This document shows, piece after piece, positions 5,509 through 7,104 of a stretch of 7,104 nucleotides of DNA. Each line of letters opens with the position of its first letter. Position 1 is the stretch's first letter. This DNA is from Pseudomonadota bacterium (GTDB lineage Bacteria; Pseudomonadota; Gammaproteobacteria; Steroidobacterales; Steroidobacteraceae): the NCBI GenBank assembly GCA_028067895.1, contig JAPTUI010000631.1, positions 1 through 7,104 of the forward strand, read 5' to 3'. A program made the position numbers and the translations under genes. Under the pieces are notes generated by a model. It saw only the letters and a program-made list of their open reading frames with translations. It did not search any database and was not told where the DNA came from.

Positions 5509-7104
5509 ATGCGAATGGATCGATTGACCAGCCGATTTCAGCAGGCGCTCGCCGAGGCGCAGTCCCTCGCCGTCGGGCGCGACCATCAATTCATCGAGCC
5601 GGCGCACGTGCTGCTCGCGCTCATCGATACCGCCAGCGGCGGCGTGCGTCCGCTGCTGGTGAAAGCGGGCGCCGACCTCAACACCCTGCGCGCCGGTCTG
5701 CTCGCCCAGCTCGAGCGGCTGCCGAAGGTCGAGGGCACCGCCGGCGAGGTGCACGTCTCGAACGAGCTCAACCGGCTCTTCAACGTCACCGACAAGCTGG
5801 CGCAGCAGCGCGGCGATCAGTTCATCTCGAGCGAGATGTTCGTGCTCGCGGCGTTCGAGGATCGCGCCCTCGCACAGCTGTTCCAGCAGAGCGCGCTCGT
5901 GCGTGGCGCGCTCGAGAAAGCCATCGACGAGGTGCGCGGCGGCGCGACGGTCGCCGATGCGAACGCCGAGGAGAGCCGCCAGGCGCTCGAGAAGTACACC
6001 GTCGATCTGACCGCGCGGGCGAGCGCGGGCAAGCTCGACCCGGTGATCGGCCGCGATGAGGAGATCCGCCGCACCATCCAGGTGCTGCAGCGGCGGACCA
6101 AGAACAATCCGGTGCTGATCGGGGAGCCGGGGGTCGGCAAGACCGCCATCGTCGAGGGACTCGCGCAGCGCATCATCAATGGCGAAGTGCCCGAGGGACT
6201 GAAGCACAAACGCATTCTCGCGCTCGACATGGGCGCGCTCATCGCTGGCGCGAAGTTCCGCGGCGAGTTCGAGGAGCGGCTGAAGGCGGTGCTCACCGAT
6301 CTTGCCAAGCAGGAAGGCCAGGTGATCCTGTTCATCGACGAGCTGCACACCATGGTCGGAGCCGGCAAGGCCGAGGGCGCCATGGACGCCGGCAACATGT
6401 TGAAGCCGGCGCTCGCCCGCGGGGAGCTGCACTGCGTCGGGGCCACCACGCTCGATGAATATCGCAAGTACATCGAGAAGGATGCCGCGCTCGAGCGGCG
6501 CTTCCAGAAGGTGCTGGTCGATGAGCCCTCGGTGGAGGACACGATCGCGATCCTGCGCGGCCTGCAGGAGCGCTACGAAGTGCATCACGGGGTCGACATC
6601 ACCGACCCGGCGATCGTCGCGGCCGCCACGCTTTCGCACCGCTATATCACCGACCGGCAGCTGCCCGACAAGGCCATCGATCTGATCGACGAGGCCGCGG
6701 CTCGCATCCGCATGGAAATCGACTCCAAGCCCGAAGCGCTCGACCGGCTCGAGCGGCGCATCATCCAGCTGAAGATCGAGCAGGAGGCGCTGAAGAAGGA
6801 GCACGACGAGGCCTCGCGCAAGCGCCTGGCGGCGCTGCAGGAGACGCTGCACGGCCTCGAGCGCGAGTACGCCGATCTCGAGGAGGTGTGGAAGTCCGAG
6901 AAGGCGGCGCTGCAGGGCACGGCGCAGTTCCGCGAAGAGCTCGACCGGGCGCGCCTCGAGCTCGACGCGGCCCGCCGCGCCGGCGATCTCGGCCGCATGG
7001 CCGAGTTGCAATATGGACGGATCCCGGAGCTCGAGAAGCGCCTCGCCAGCGCCGAGGCGAGCGAGGACAGCACTCCCACACTGGTGCGCAACAAGGTCAC
7101 CGAG
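5509..7104 (+). CDS. clpB: ATP-dependent disaggregase ClpB (Hsp104 family), 3'-truncated
   Basis: Hexameric AAA+ chaperone that works with DnaK/DnaJ/GrpE to pull polypeptides out of aggregates after heat stress. The window holds 532 codons of a protein usually near 860. Residues 1 to about 145 are the N-terminal substrate domain (MRMDRLTSRFQQALAEAQSLA). The first nucleotide-binding domain has Walker A GEPGVGKT (205-212, Lys211), pore loop AGAKFRGEF with Phe250 where E. coli has Tyr251, Walker B ILFIDELH (Glu278), and Arg330/Arg331 in LERRF. The coiled-coil middle domain runs from about 405 to 525 (SKPEALDRLERR, ELQYGRIPELEKRL). The frame leaves the window at VRNKVTE, just before the second ATPase domain. 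Numbering is one behind E. coli over most of the protein. The gene starts 53 bp after pgeF but has its own heat-shock promoter. The codon matching the E. coli internal start Val149 is GTC here. Confidence 0.98.
   Translation, partial: MRMDRLTSRFQQALAEAQSLAVGRDHQFIEPAHVLLALIDTASGGVRPLLVKAGADLNTLRAGLLAQLERLPKVEGTAGEVHVSNELNRLFNVTDKLAQQRGDQFISSEMFVLAAFEDRALAQLFQQSALVRGALEKAIDEVRGGATVADANAEESRQALEKYTVDLTARASAGKLDPVIGRDEEIRRTIQVLQRRTKNNPVLIGEPGVGKTAIVEGLAQRIINGEVPEGLKHKRILALDMGALIAGAKFRGEFEERLKAVLTDLAKQEGQVILFIDELHTMVGAGKAEGAMDAGNMLKPALARGELHCVGATTLDEYRKYIEKDAALERRFQKVLVDEPSVEDTIAILRGLQERYEVHHGVDITDPAIVAAATLSHRYITDRQLPDKAIDLIDEAAARIRMEIDSKPEALDRLERRIIQLKIEQEALKKEHDEASRKRLAALQETLHGLEREYADLEEVWKSEKAALQGTAQFREELDRARLELDAARRAGDLGRMAELQYGRIPELEKRLASAEASEDSTPTLVRNKVTE

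Noticed and set aside
6256..6258. ClpB pore-loop Phe250 in place of the E. coli Tyr
   Set aside because: An aromatic residue is kept, and Phe in this loop is a conservative change that should preserve substrate gripping.
5401..7011. 536-residue open frame on the minus strand opposite clpB
   Set aside because: It lies wholly antisense to unmistakable clpB codons and the pgeF end. High GC at third positions removes stops from the opposite frame, and the translation shows no family motifs.

Overview
The window is a compact, very GC-rich stretch of core chromosome from a proteobacterium, most likely a gammaproteobacterium. The block bamD - rluD - pgeF (yfiH) - clpB is a familiar gammaproteobacterial gene order, and the SucD, ClpB and PgeF proteins align almost without gaps to the E. 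coli proteins as I remember them. The strong GC bias at third codon positions, together with a two-domain glutamine-dependent NadE, suggests a high-GC lineage (Xanthomonadales-, Nevskiales- or Ectothiorhodospira-like) rather than an enteric. That placement is inference.

Layout: the 3' 95% of sucD (succinyl-CoA ligase alpha subunit) runs off the left edge and ends at 1064. A 171-bp gap follows with no recognisable gene, then nadE (1236-2882, plus strand). nadE converges on bamD (2907-3713, minus strand) across 24 bp that hold a GC-rich hairpin. bamD and rluD (3712-4728, plus strand) are divergent with no intergenic space, their predicted ATG codons overlapping. rluD overlaps pgeF (4709-5455) by 20 bp. 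clpB begins at 5509 and runs off the right edge after 532 codons. No tRNA, rRNA, CRISPR array, insertion sequence or prophage sequence was seen.

The genes serve separate housekeeping roles: TCA-cycle substrate-level phosphorylation (SucD), the last step of NAD synthesis (NadE), outer-membrane protein assembly (BamD), 23S rRNA pseudouridylation (RluD), clearing of misincorporated amino acids from peptidoglycan precursors (PgeF) and protein disaggregation (ClpB).

I do not see a new multi-gene system. Four things merit a second look: an 82-residue histone-H1-like Arg/Lys/Ala/Pro tail on SucD; a near-consensus heat-shock (sigma-32) promoter whose -35 element contains the pgeF stop codon; a TATA-core element at the overlapping bamD/rluD starts that could serve both strands and would leave bamD with a leaderless or near-leaderless message; and loss of the GTG codon that in E. 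coli starts the short ClpB isoform.
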